Origin: Comamonas sp. B21-038
Lineage (GTDB): Bacteria; Pseudomonadota; Gammaproteobacteria; Burkholderiales; Burkholderiaceae_C
Direction of reading: 5' to 3'
Length of the DNA stretch: 64,000 bases
NCBI RefSeq assembly: GCF_022387135.1
Contig: NZ_CP092462.1
Coordinates: 4,464,001-4,528,000, forward strand
In this document: piece after piece, positions 35,446-43,877 of the stretch
Position numbering within the stretch: the stretch's first letter is position 1
How the letters are laid out: each line of letters opens with the position of its first letter
Notes under the pieces: generated by a model
What the model was told of the DNA's origin: nothing
The model's database searches: none
Seen by the model: only the letters and a program-made list of their open reading frames with translations
Translations under genes and position numbers: made by a program

Positions 35446-35465
35446 TCCAGGCTGACTACCCCATG

Positions 35466-35496
35466 AAAAATGCCCTGGCTTGCCAGGGCATTGTTG
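35466..35496. terminator. Bidirectional terminator between convergent genes
   Basis: ATGCCCTGGC pairs with GCCAGGGCAT around two bases. Five As precede it, giving a T run on the minus strand, so it best serves the Bug gene ending at 35513. It also lies 20 nt after the plus-strand gene. Confidence 0.85.
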
Positions 35497-35512
35497 TTGG
35501 GGCCGGAGCTTT

Positions 35513-36517
35513 TTATTCGATGCGGGCGCCGGTCGCTTTGACGACGGTAGCCCAGCGCTCCATCTCGCGGTCGATATGGGCACCCAGTGCCTCGGGGGTG
35601 GAGCCCACCGGCTCATAGCCGCTGGCGGCCAGCTGCGATTGCAGCGAGGGGTTTTGCAGCGCGGTCGCAATCTCGCGGCTGAGCTTGCCGGTGATGTCGG
35701 CCGGGGTGCCTGCTGGCGCGATCACCGCATACCAGCCATTGATGTCGAAACCTGGAAAGCCCTGCTCCTGCACGGTGGGGATCTCGGGCGCCAGCGCCGA
35801 GCGCTTGGCGCTGGTGACGGCCAGCGCATGGAGCTTGCCGCTGCGCACATGCGGGATCGACGTCGAGATGCTGTCAAAGGTCAGGTCGATATCGCTGGCC
35901 AGCATCGCGTTGACGACACCGGCACTGCCCTTGTAGGGCACATGGGTCATCTTGACGCCGGCAGTGCTGGCAAACAGCGCGCCGGCGAGGTGGCCGGTAT
36001 TGCCATTGCCGGCCGAGCCATAGGTGAGCTTTTCCGGGGCGGCCTGCGCGGCCTTGACCAGCTCGCCAATGTTCTTGGCCTGCAGCTTGCTGCTGCCTAC
36101 GACGATCATCGGCAGGTTGGCCACCAGCGAGACCGGTGCAAAGTCCTTGCGGGTGTCGTAGGGCAGCTTGGGGTAGAGGCTGTCGTTGATCGCATGCGCG
36201 GCCAGCACCATCAGCACGGTGTAGCCGTCGGGCTTGGCCCGCGCCACATACTGCGAGGCCAGGGTGCCGCCTGCGCCGGGCTTGTACTCGAGCACCACCG
36301 GCTGGCCCAGCTGCTGCTGCAACTGCAAGGCCAGCGGCCGGCCCAGCAGATCCGCACTGCCCCCGGGCGGGTAGGGGATGACCAACTGGATCGGCTTGCT
36401 GGGCCAGGGCGCCGCATGGGCCACGCCGGCCAGCAGGCTGCTTGCGGCAACGGCCAGGCCCGCGAGCAGGCCGGCTAGCTGCCTGCGCCGGGTGGATGAG
36501 GGGGGGCGATGGATCAT
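35513..36517 (-). CDS. Bug-family (TctC-like) periplasmic solute-binding protein
   Basis: The 334-residue protein has a twin-arginine-like but probably Sec signal (STRRRQLAGLLAGLAVAASS, cleavage after AHA) and the Bug core IQLVIPYPPGGSADLLGRPL with YKPGAGGTLASQYVA. The remaining domains match the family (NGWYAVIAPAGTPADIT). It is the last gene of a Bug-ligase-Bug operon, so its ligand may be the acid activated by that ligase. Confidence 0.94.
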   Translation of the reverse strand: MIHRPPSSTRRRQLAGLLAGLAVAASSLLAGVAHAAPWPSKPIQLVIPYPPGGSADLLGRPLALQLQQQLGQPVVLEYKPGAGGTLASQYVARAKPDGYTVLMVLAAHAINDSLYPKLPYDTRKDFAPVSLVANLPMIVVGSSKLQAKNIGELVKAAQAAPEKLTYGSAGNGNTGHLAGALFASTAGVKMTHVPYKGSAGVVNAMLASDIDLTFDSISTSIPHVRSGKLHALAVTSAKRSALAPEIPTVQEQGFPGFDINGWYAVIAPAGTPADITGKLSREIATALQNPSLQSQLAASGYEPVGSTPEALGAHIDREMERWATVVKATGARIE

Positions 36518-36560
36518 GTCATGTCTCCTGGTCCTGTTCGTGGATGGGCGCCGGGGGCGC

Positions 36561-38147
36561 TCAGGCCGTTGATGGGCTGGTGGGGTGGGTCTGGCTCGCG
36601 TACAGCGTGCGCAGCTCGCGCTTGAGCACCTTGCCGATCTCGCTGCGGGGCAGTTGCGCATGGATGACCAGGTCAGCCACGCGCTGGGTCTTGCCCACGC
36701 GGCTGTTGAGCCACTGCTGCAGGTCAGCCGGCTGGGGGTTGCTGCCGGGCTGGGGCACCACATAGGCAACGGGGCTCTCGCCCCAGGCGTCCGAGGGCAC
36801 GCCGATCACCGCGCATTCGCGCACCTCGGGGTGCAGCAGCAGCACGGCCTCGATGTCGCTGGGGTAGACGTTGAAGCCGCCGGTGATGATCATGTCCTTC
36901 TTGCGGTCGCCCAGCACGATGAAGCCATCGGCATCCATCTGGCCCACATCGCCGCTGCGGATAAAGCGCTCGCCGCTGGGGCTGATCCACTCGGCCTCGC
37001 GGGTTTTGTCGGGCTGGCGGTGGTAGCCGGTCATCATGCCGGCCGAGCGGCCGACGATCTCGCCCTGCGCGCCTTTGGGCAGCTCCTTGCCCTCTTCGTC
37101 GATAAAGCGCAGATCGGCGTCAGGACCGGCGCGGCCGACGGTGTGCAGCTTGTCGGGGAACTGGTGGCAGTGCAGCTCGCAGCGCACGCCCCCTTCGGTC
37201 ATGCCGTAGTACTCGATCAGGCGGCCGGGCCAGCGGCGCAGCACCTCGGCCTTGAGCGCGGTCTTGAACGGCGCACTGGTGCAGAACTTGTTCTGCAGCC
37301 GCGTCAGATCGGTCTGGTCAAAGGCCGGGCAGTCCAGCAGGCGCTGGTACTGCACGGGCACCAGCATCGTGTGGGTGGCGCGTTCTGCCTGGGCCAGCTG
37401 CAGGTACTGGGCCGCGTCGAACTTGCGCATCATCACCAGGGTGCCGCCCAGGGCCAACGTGGGCAGGACCGCCACCAACGTGGTGTTGGAGTACAGCGGC
37501 GTCGCGCACAGCGATACCGCATCGGGCCCATAGCCGTTGGTGACGGCGCGGATCACATGCGACCAGCGCATGCCCCAGCTTTGCACAATGCCCTTGGGCA
37601 CGCCGGTGGTGCCCGACGAGTAGATCAGGTTGAAAGGCCACTGCGGCGTGGGCTGCACCGGCTGGGGCGCCTGGCCGGCGGGCACCTGGGCCAGCCAGTC
37701 GCTCCAGGGCGTGCCCGCCTGCGCGGCGTCGTCCAGCGCGATGCAGGCCCGCTCTGCGGTGCTGGCCAGCGGCCACTGGGCGGCGACCTCGGTATCGCGC
37801 AGCAGCAGCTTGGCCTCGGCATTGTCCAGCATGGCGCTCAGGTGCTCGGCGGTGGCCGAGGGCGCCAGCGGTGCGACCACGACACCGGCTTGCAGCGCGC
37901 CCAGGTAGGCCAGCACATAGGGCACCGAAGTGCTGGCGCAGATGGCCACCACATCACCGGCCTGCAGGCCTTGCTGCTGCAGCGCGCAGGCCACCTGGCG
38001 CATGCCCTGCGCGAGCTGGGTGTAGTTCAGGCGCGTGTCACCCAGCACCAGCGCGGTGTGGTCGGGGCGTTCCTGGGCCTGGGCCAGGACCAGGGCGGGG
38101 ATGGAGCCAAAGGGCTGGGCGAGTTGGAAAGAGGAAGTGTCAGACAT
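36561..38147 (-). CDS. Class I adenylate-forming acyl-CoA ligase
   Basis: The 528-residue protein has the adenylation motifs NLIYSSGTTGVPKGIVQS, EYYGMTEGGVR, RFIRSGDVGQMDADG and GGFNVYPSDIEAVLL. It ends with PRSEIGKVLKREL, where the adenylation Lys is present. It should form an acyl-CoA from an unidentified carboxylic acid, ATP and CoA. It lies between two Bug genes (23 nt after one, 43 nt before the other), which points to an acid taken up from outside. Confidence 0.92.
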   Translation of the reverse strand: MSDTSSFQLAQPFGSIPALVLAQAQERPDHTALVLGDTRLNYTQLAQGMRQVACALQQQGLQAGDVVAICASTSVPYVLAYLGALQAGVVVAPLAPSATAEHLSAMLDNAEAKLLLRDTEVAAQWPLASTAERACIALDDAAQAGTPWSDWLAQVPAGQAPQPVQPTPQWPFNLIYSSGTTGVPKGIVQSWGMRWSHVIRAVTNGYGPDAVSLCATPLYSNTTLVAVLPTLALGGTLVMMRKFDAAQYLQLAQAERATHTMLVPVQYQRLLDCPAFDQTDLTRLQNKFCTSAPFKTALKAEVLRRWPGRLIEYYGMTEGGVRCELHCHQFPDKLHTVGRAGPDADLRFIDEEGKELPKGAQGEIVGRSAGMMTGYHRQPDKTREAEWISPSGERFIRSGDVGQMDADGFIVLGDRKKDMIITGGFNVYPSDIEAVLLLHPEVRECAVIGVPSDAWGESPVAYVVPQPGSNPQPADLQQWLNSRVGKTQRVADLVIHAQLPRSEIGKVLKRELRTLYASQTHPTSPSTA

Positions 38148-38170
38148 ACCAGGGATGCAAACGAAAGGAA

Positions 38171-39124
38171 TCAGTCGAGAGACAGGTTGGCGGCGCGGAC
38201 GATCTCGGCCCAGCGCTTGCGCTCCTGCGCGATGAAGGCGTCGTGCTCGGCCGCCGTCTCGCCGCCGGGCACACCACCCAGCTCGGCAAAGGTGCGGCGG
38301 ATGTCGGCGCCTTGCAGCGCCTCATGGGCCACCTGCTGCAGGCGGTTGACGATGGCATCGGGCGTGCCGGCCGGCGCGAGCAGATCGAACCAGGCGGTCA
38401 CATCCATCGGCACACTGGCCTCGCGCATCGTCGGCACATCAGGCAGCTGGGCCGAGCGCTCGCGGCTGGTGATGGCCAGTGCCCGGAACTTGCCCGACTG
38501 GATGTGCGGCATCGAGCTGGGCAGGTTGTCGATCATGAAATCGACCTGCTGGCCCAGCAAGGCCGTGACGGCGGGCGCCGCGCCGCTGTGGGGCACCAGG
38601 GTCACGTCCAGCCCGCTTTGCTGGCGGAACAGCTCGGTGGACATGTGCGGCGACTGGCCCACGCCCGAGGTCGCAGCGGTCAGTGGCTTTTGCTTGCCCA
38701 GTGCCACGAGCTGCTGCACGTTCTGGATGGGGGAGCTGGCATGCACGACCAGGATGTTGGGCACCGAGATCACATTGGTGATGCCGCGCAGGTCATGAGG
38801 GCCGTAGGCCAGCTTCTTGTAGAGGCTGAAATTGATCGCCACCGGGCCGATGTTGCCCATCAGCAAGGTGTAGCCATCGGGCTTGGCACGCGCCACATAG
38901 GCGGTGCCGATGCCACCGCCGCCGCCGGCTTTGTTTTCGACGATGACGCTGGTCTTGAGCGACTGGCCCATCTTCTGCGCCAGCAGGCGCGCTGCGATGT
39001 CGGTGGTGCCGCCGGCAGCGGCAGGCACGACGATGGTGATGGGGCGGGCCGGCCAGTCGGCCGCCCAGGCCAGCAGCGGGGAAAGCAGCAGGGCCGCAAG
39101 GGCGCGGCGGCGCGCAAAGCGCAT
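38171..39124 (-). CDS. Bug-family (TctC-like) periplasmic solute-binding protein
   Basis: The 317-residue protein has a signal peptide (RRRALAALLLSPLLAWAADW) and the Bug core ITIVVPAAAGGTTDIAARLL with NKAGGGGGIGTAYVA. It is the first gene of the Bug-ligase-Bug operon. It differs from the other three Bug proteins in the window, which suggests separate ligands rather than recent duplication. Confidence 0.94.
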   Translation of the reverse strand: MRFARRRALAALLLSPLLAWAADWPARPITIVVPAAAGGTTDIAARLLAQKMGQSLKTSVIVENKAGGGGGIGTAYVARAKPDGYTLLMGNIGPVAINFSLYKKLAYGPHDLRGITNVISVPNILVVHASSPIQNVQQLVALGKQKPLTAATSGVGQSPHMSTELFRQQSGLDVTLVPHSGAAPAVTALLGQQVDFMIDNLPSSMPHIQSGKFRALAITSRERSAQLPDVPTMREASVPMDVTAWFDLLAPAGTPDAIVNRLQQVAHEALQGADIRRTFAELGGVPGGETAAEHDAFIAQERKRWAEIVRAANLSLD

Positions 39125-39263
39125 GGTGGTGTCTCCGTATTTTTAGTTAGGAGTTCACCATAGGCAGTCGCGCTGGCAGGCGTGATGGGGTTTGCCTGCA
39201 CCCGGGCGCATTGGGCCTTCGCCGTTGCGAAAGCCATGCTTTGCGTGCGCGGAAGCAGGGCGC

Positions 39264-39287
39264 AAAAAAGCGGCCACGAGGGCCGCT
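39264..39287 (-). terminator. Rho-independent terminator of the glutamate dehydrogenase gene
   Basis: On the minus strand AGCGGCC pairs with GGCCGCT across a five-base loop and six Ts follow. It lies about 25 nt after the stop codon. Confidence 0.88.
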
Positions 39288-39312
39288 GACAAAGCGTGGA
39301 ATCGCGCTGGCT

Positions 39313-40617
39313 TTATGGGTACAGACCGCGTGCTTCGCGTGCGTGCAGAATGCGGCGGCAGGCGATGATGAAGGTGGCGGTACGCAGCGAGACCCGGTTC
39401 TCCTGCGCCACTTGCCAGACGGCGGCAAAGGCGTCCTGCATGATGCGCACCAGGCGGGCGTTGATCTCGTCCTCGCTCCAGAAGAAGCTGGAGAAATCCT
39501 GCACCCATTCGAAGTAGCTCACCGTCACGCCGCCGGCGTTGGCGATCACGTCGGGCAGCACCAGCACACCCTTGTCATGCAGGATGTCATCGGCTTCGGT
39601 GGTGGTCGGGCCGTTGGCGCCCTCGATCACCATCTTCGCCTTGATCTTGCCGGCGTTCTTGGCATTGATCTGGCCTTCCAGCGCAGCGGGGATCAGGATG
39701 TCGCAGTCGACAGCCCAGAAGTCCTCGTTGGCCATCTTGTCGGCGCCCTTGAAGCCGCCCACACCGCCGGTGTTGGCGACATGGTCGAGCACAGCGGGCA
39801 CATCGAGGCCCTTGGCATTGAAGATGGTGCCGGTGTGGTCTTGCACCGCCACGACGAGGGCACCGGCTTCGGCAAACAGCTTGCCTGCCGTGCCGCCCAC
39901 GTTACCAAAACCTTGCACGGCCACCTTGGCGCCTTGCAACGCCAGGCCCGACAGCTTGGCGGCCTCGACGCCCACGGTGAACACGCCGCGGCCGGTGGCC
40001 TCGACACGGCCCAGCGAACCGCCCAGATCGATGGGCTTGCCAGTGACCACACCGGTGGAGGTGGCGCCGGTGTTCATCGAGTAGGTGTCCATCATCCAGG
40101 CCATGATCTGGCCGTTGGTGTTCACGTCGGGCGCAGGGATGTCCTTGGACGGGCCAATGAACAGACCGATTTCGCTGGTGTAGCGGCGGGTCAGGCGTTC
40201 GAGCTCACCCTTGGACAGGGTCTTGGGGTCGACGCGGATACCACCCTTGGCGCCACCGTAGGGCACGTTCACGGCGGCATTCTTGATCGACATCCAGGCC
40301 GACAGGGCCATCACTTCGGACAGGGTCACATCCTGGTGGAAGCGCACGCCGCCCTTGCCGGGGCCACGGCTCAGGTTGTGCTGCACGCGGTAGCCTTCAA
40401 AGTGGGCGATCGTGCCGTTGTCCATCTCGATGGGCACATCCACAATCAGCGCGCGCTTGGGGCGCTTGAGCGTCTCGACCCAGCGGGCCAGCGAGCCGAG
40501 GTAAGGCGTGACGCGGTCGACCTGTTGCAGGTAGTTGCCCCAGGGGCCCAGGTGCTTGGCGTCGAGGTAGGAAGGCAGCGCGTGTTGCGTTGCGGCGGGA
40601 GTGCTGTTGGACGTCAT
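39313..40617 (-). CDS. Glutamate dehydrogenase (Glu/Leu/Phe/Val family)
   Basis: The 434-residue protein is a hexameric-type [23 protein letters not shown] and [14 protein letters not shown] contain the catalytic Lys region. [19 protein letters not shown] has the Asp of the active site, and [20 protein letters not shown] is the nucleotide fold. It interconverts glutamate with 2-oxoglutarate and ammonia. The ATG at 40617 (MTSNSTPAA) is preferred; MDR at 40626 is possible. It is monocistronic, with its own terminator. Confidence 0.95.
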   Translation of the reverse strand: MTSNSTPAATQHALPSYLDAKHLGPWGNYLQQVDRVTPYLGSLARWVETLKRPKRALIVDVPIEMDNGTIAHFEGYRVQHNLSRGPGKGGVRFHQDVTLSEVMALSAWMSIKNAAVNVPYGGAKGGIRVDPKTLSKGELERLTRRYTSEIGLFIGPSKDIPAPDVNTNGQIMAWMMDTYSMNTGATSTGVVTGKPIDLGGSLGRVEATGRGVFTVGVEAAKLSGLALQGAKVAVQGFGNVGGTAGKLFAEAGALVVAVQDHTGTIFNAKGLDVPAVLDHVANTGGVGGFKGADKMANEDFWAVDCDILIPAALEGQINAKNAGKIKAKMVIEGANGPTTTEADDILHDKGVLVLPDVIANAGGVTVSYFEWVQDFSSFFWSEDEINARLVRIMQDAFAAVWQVAQENRVSLRTATFIIACRRILHAREARGLYP

Positions 40618-40826
40618 ACGATCCATGCGGTTGAAAAGGTCTGCACAGCTTAAATCCGCTCTATAGCCTTTGTCCAAGGCCGGATGATTGGGATGGAATG
40701 CTTTTTTTGCATAACCTCGGCTGGGTGCTGCTTACATGTTGCTTTGGTGCTGCGGCGACAGGGGCGGGTACGGCGGTCCGTTACGCTATGCCGATTGGAC
40801 TTCTTACACTTTCGGACACCATCGCC

Positions 40827-41609
40827 ATGCCCTCTGCCGACACCGCCGCACCATTCCAACCCGCAGCCCTGGCCCGGGCGCTGCAGACGGCCACGTCCGC
40901 TGGCACTGCCATCGACGCGGATGCCTGGCCTGCGAGCCTGGCGCCTGCCGACATCATCGCCGTGCACCGCGAGCGCGCCCTGCGCTGGGGTGACAGCGCC
41001 CAGGCGCCGCAGTACTGGAAATCCGGCGGACCCAGCCGCAGCCAGCCGCTGGGCCATGCGCCGCTGCCTCCGCAAGGGGTGCATGGCGGCGGCGCCGATC
41101 TTGGTAATACCCCGTTCTTTCTGCGCGGCGTGGAGGCCGAGATTGCGCTGCGGCTGGGCCGGCCGGTCGATGCGGCCCAGGCTGCAGCGCTTGATGAGGC
41201 CAGCGCCGCCGAGCTGGTCGATGCGATGGCGCTGAGCATCGAGATCGTTGATTCGCGCTGGCAGCAGCAGCTGCAGGCGCCCGCCGCCCTCAAGGCTGCC
41301 GATTTGCTCTGCCATGGCGCGCTGGTGCTGGGGCCCTGGCTGCCGTACCGCCCGGTTGATGGCCGCACGCAGCGCTGCACGGTGCAGATCGGTGCGCAGC
41401 CCGCCCAGGCTTTTGAGAACAGCTATGGCCTGCAGGACCCGGCCTGGCTGCTGCCGCAGTGGCTGCGCCATGCGACCGCACACTTTGGCAGCCTGCGCGC
41501 CGGCACCGTGGTGACGACCGGCAGCTGGTGCGGCCTGTTGCAGGCCACAGCTGGCGATGCGGTGCGGGTGCAGTTTGACGGGATTGGCGAGCTGCGGGTG
41601 CAGCTGTAA
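40827..41609 (+). CDS. 2-keto-4-pentenoate hydratase/fumarylacetoacetate hydrolase family protein
   Basis: The 260-residue protein resembles MhpD-type hydratases. Markers are GVEAEIALRLGR (the E-x-E metal-binding segment) and SIEIVDSRWQQQ, and it ends in the usual GLLQATAGDAVRVQFDGIGE. N-terminal residues before MPSADTAAPF are unlikely to be coding, so the ATG at 40827 is used. It may hydrate or hydrolyse a 2-oxo acid from aromatic catabolism. No meta-cleavage genes lie beside it, so the substrate is open. It diverges from the glutamate dehydrogenase gene. Confidence 0.85.
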   Translation: MPSADTAAPFQPAALARALQTATSAGTAIDADAWPASLAPADIIAVHRERALRWGDSAQAPQYWKSGGPSRSQPLGHAPLPPQGVHGGGADLGNTPFFLRGVEAEIALRLGRPVDAAQAAALDEASAAELVDAMALSIEIVDSRWQQQLQAPAALKAADLLCHGALVLGPWLPYRPVDGRTQRCTVQIGAQPAQAFENSYGLQDPAWLLPQWLRHATAHFGSLRAGTVVTTGSWCGLLQATAGDAVRVQFDGIGELRVQL

Positions 41610-41630
41610 TCCACACACCCCGCCAGACAG

Positions 41631-41669
41631 CAAAACGCACACCGTTCGCCATGGGCGAGGGTGTGCGTT
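41631..41669. terminator. Long bidirectional hairpin between convergent genes
   Basis: AACGCACACC pairs with GGTGTGCGTT and encloses a second stem TCGCC/GGCGA. On the minus strand TTTT follows, so it best ends the isomerase gene; it also lies 22 nt after the hydratase gene. Confidence 0.82.
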
Positions 41670-41702
41670 GCACAGCGGGTGGCCGGCCGATGCCGGCGCT
41701 CG

Positions 41703-41990
41703 CTATCCGTTCTGGGCGATGGCCGACGGGTGCTGGGCCAGCGGCGTGACCGAGATCTTCATGTACGGGAACAGCGGCAGTGCCTGCAGCAGGCCATGGA
41801 GTTCGTCGTTCGATTCCACATCGAACACGCTGTAGTTCGCATACTCGCCCGCCACGCGCCAGATGTGCTTCCAGCGGCCATCGCGCTGCAGGTCTTGCGA
41901 GTAGGCCTTCTCGCGGGCCTTGATCTCTTGGGCCTGCTCTGCGGGCAGGTCATGGGGAATGTTCACATCCATGCGAACCAGGTACAGCAT
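41703..41990 (-). CDS. catC: Muconolactone Delta-isomerase family protein, orphan
   Basis: The 95-residue protein opens MLYLVRMDVNIPHDLPAEQA, almost identical in pattern to CatC, and has the normal CatC length. CatC isomerises muconolactone to 3-oxoadipate enol-lactone in the catechol branch of the beta-ketoadipate pathway. No catA, catB or pca genes are in the window, so the gene may act with enzymes encoded elsewhere or on a related lactone. The ATG at 41990 is chosen over longer readings because the family sequence begins there. Confidence 0.88.
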   Translation of the reverse strand: MLYLVRMDVNIPHDLPAEQAQEIKAREKAYSQDLQRDGRWKHIWRVAGEYANYSVFDVESNDELHGLLQALPLFPYMKISVTPLAQHPSAIAQNG

Positions 41991-42187
41991 TGTTTTCTCC
42001 TTGGCGGCGCTGAGCGGGCCTGCTACGGGGCCGGCTGCCGAGCGCCAGTGATCGATCGGTAGTTGTGGCCTCTGAGGTCGGCAACGGGGGCTGAACGCAG
42101 GGCCAGCGCGCATTGTCCGCCCAGGTGGATGCCAACAGGGTCTCGTCGGCTAATTGTTGCCTGGGAAACTTTTTCGCGCGCCAGGCG

Positions 42188-42952
42188 CTACGGGCTGCGG
42201 GGCTCCGGCGCGGGGGCAAAGCTCATGAACAGGCCATAGATGCCCAGTTGTGCCGCAATCTGGGGCAGAAAGCTGAACAGCATGTACAGGGGCAGGGTGA
42301 CGAGCAGGCTGCATTGCTGGGCCAGCCACGCAAGCGAGGCCGCCTGCAGCGGGATGCTGACGACCAGCATCAGCATGCCGGTCATCGTGGCCGCCACCTT
42401 GTGCAGCACCGGGATCGGAAAGATATACAGCACCAGCGCATGCACGGCCGGCAGCAGCCAGAGCATCGCCAGGCCCATGTCCAGGATGTTGTCGGCCAGC
42501 AGACGGTTGACGTCGCTGACGGCCAGCGCGGGCAGAAATTCGTACGAGAGCAGACCCACGATGCCCAGCAGTGCGACGATGCGCAAGCCGTAGATCAGCG
42601 GCAGGCGTTCACGCGAGAGCGCGAAGGACAGCGCCATCAGCCCCAGCGACAGCAGCGCGCCGCCCCACCACTGCCACAGGCTGGGCGGCGGCACATAGAA
42701 CTGCGTGCGCACCACGTCCACGGGCACACCCAGCAGTGAGGTGGTTTTGACCTCGACCCCATCGCTGCTGCCCAGGCCCAGATGCGGCCAGGCCCAGCCC
42801 AGCACATCGGCCCAGCGGTGCATCAGCAGCGGCGCCGCCCACCACAGCACCAGCCAGAACGCCGTCAGCAGTACCAGCAGCTGCGCGCTGTGCTGCCAGG
42901 TCCAGATGTAGCTTCTGAGCCCCCGGTGCTGGCGGGTCATGCGCAACGACAT
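42188..42952 (-). CDS. Polytopic inner membrane protein at the end of the exopolysaccharide operon
   Basis: The 254-residue protein has about six membrane helices: LLVLLTAFWLVLWWAAPLL (about 27-45), LLSLGLMALSFAL, IVALLGIVGLLSYEFL, GLAMLWLLPAVHALVLYIF and two more near the C-terminus. A periplasmic loop (about 50-90) precedes helix two. I know no function. It follows the YaiO-type gene by 10 nt and is probably co-expressed, so a role in polymer export or anchoring is possible. Confidence 0.78.
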   Translation of the reverse strand: MSLRMTRQHRGLRSYIWTWQHSAQLLVLLTAFWLVLWWAAPLLMHRWADVLGWAWPHLGLGSSDGVEVKTTSLLGVPVDVVRTQFYVPPPSLWQWWGGALLSLGLMALSFALSRERLPLIYGLRIVALLGIVGLLSYEFLPALAVSDVNRLLADNILDMGLAMLWLLPAVHALVLYIFPIPVLHKVAATMTGMLMLVVSIPLQAASLAWLAQQCSLLVTLPLYMLFSFLPQIAAQLGIYGLFMSFAPAPEPRSP

Positions 42953-42962
42953 GGTCTGGCCT

Positions 42963-43859
42963 CTAGAAGTCGAAGAACACCGCAGCGCTGATGCCCTTGC
43001 GGTTGTAGTAAGGGTTGCGGTAGAACTGGCCGCCCACCAGGTAGCCCCAGTCCCTGCCCAGCCACTGGCGCCACTGCAGACTCAGCTCGGTCGACTGGAA
43101 GCCCACCTGGTTGCCGGCGCCATTGGCGATGGCGCCGGTGGGCAGGTAGCCCTCCTTGCCGTGGTCGATGCGGGCGGTGAAGTAGTGCTGCTTTTCACGG
43201 CCCATGGTCAGCGCCGCAAAACCCCGGAAGCCTTCGACCGAGCCGGGGTTGGACTTGTTGTAGACCACGCCGCCTTCGCCGACCCAGTCCTGGGCCGAGT
43301 AGTAGGCCACCGACGCGGTGATGCCGGTGTCGCGGTGGATGCCGTCGCGGCTGGCCGACTTCATCAGCGCCAGCCCGGTCACCCACTGCTGGCTCTCGGT
43401 CCACTTGCGGTAGATGGCGATGTCGCCCCGGTACTTGTTCTGGAAGTCGGCCGAGCCGGAGCTGGCACCCACCGACACATACCACCAGGGGGTGAGGGTG
43501 TGCGTCAGCGACAGCGCGCCCACGGTGCCGCGCTGGTCGAAATGGCGTTGGCTGGACAGGTCCCAGTTCAACGTGGTGCCTGGCCGCAGCCCGACATAGC
43601 CACGCACGAACTGCTCGTTCCAGTTGCTGTTGCCCCCGGTCAGGCTCGAGAAGCCCATGCCGGCATCGACGCGGCCACGGCGGCCGGGTTCGAAATCAGC
43701 GGCTGGCGCATCAGCGGGCAGTGCATCCGCAGGCGGCGCCACGGGCGTGCTGGCCGTCGCTGCGGCGGGCGTGGCATCGGCGGTTTGCGCCACAGCCAGG
43801 GCAGGTGCCAGCAAGGCAGCGCTCAGCGCCAGCGTAGGGGGGAGGGTGCGTATGTTCAT
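42963..43859 (-). CDS. YaiO-family outer membrane beta-barrel protein
   Basis: The 298-residue protein has a signal peptide (MNIRTLPPTLALSAALLAPA, cleavage after AVA), an Ala/Pro linker, and an amphipathic beta-strand body. It ends in AAVFFDF, the C-terminal aromatic that marks barrels inserted by Bam. RRGRVDAGMGFSSLTGGNSN and YVGLRPGTTLNWDLSSQRHF match the YaiO pattern. It is likely the outer-membrane component of the polysaccharide system encoded by the upstream genes. Confidence 0.85.
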   Translation of the reverse strand: MNIRTLPPTLALSAALLAPALAVAQTADATPAAATASTPVAPPADALPADAPAADFEPGRRGRVDAGMGFSSLTGGNSNWNEQFVRGYVGLRPGTTLNWDLSSQRHFDQRGTVGALSLTHTLTPWWYVSVGASSGSADFQNKYRGDIAIYRKWTESQQWVTGLALMKSASRDGIHRDTGITASVAYYSAQDWVGEGGVVYNKSNPGSVEGFRGFAALTMGREKQHYFTARIDHGKEGYLPTGAIANGAGNQVGFQSTELSLQWRQWLGRDWGYLVGGQFYRNPYYNRKGISAAVFFDF

Positions 43860-43877
43860 GGTGTTCTTGTGGAGTGT

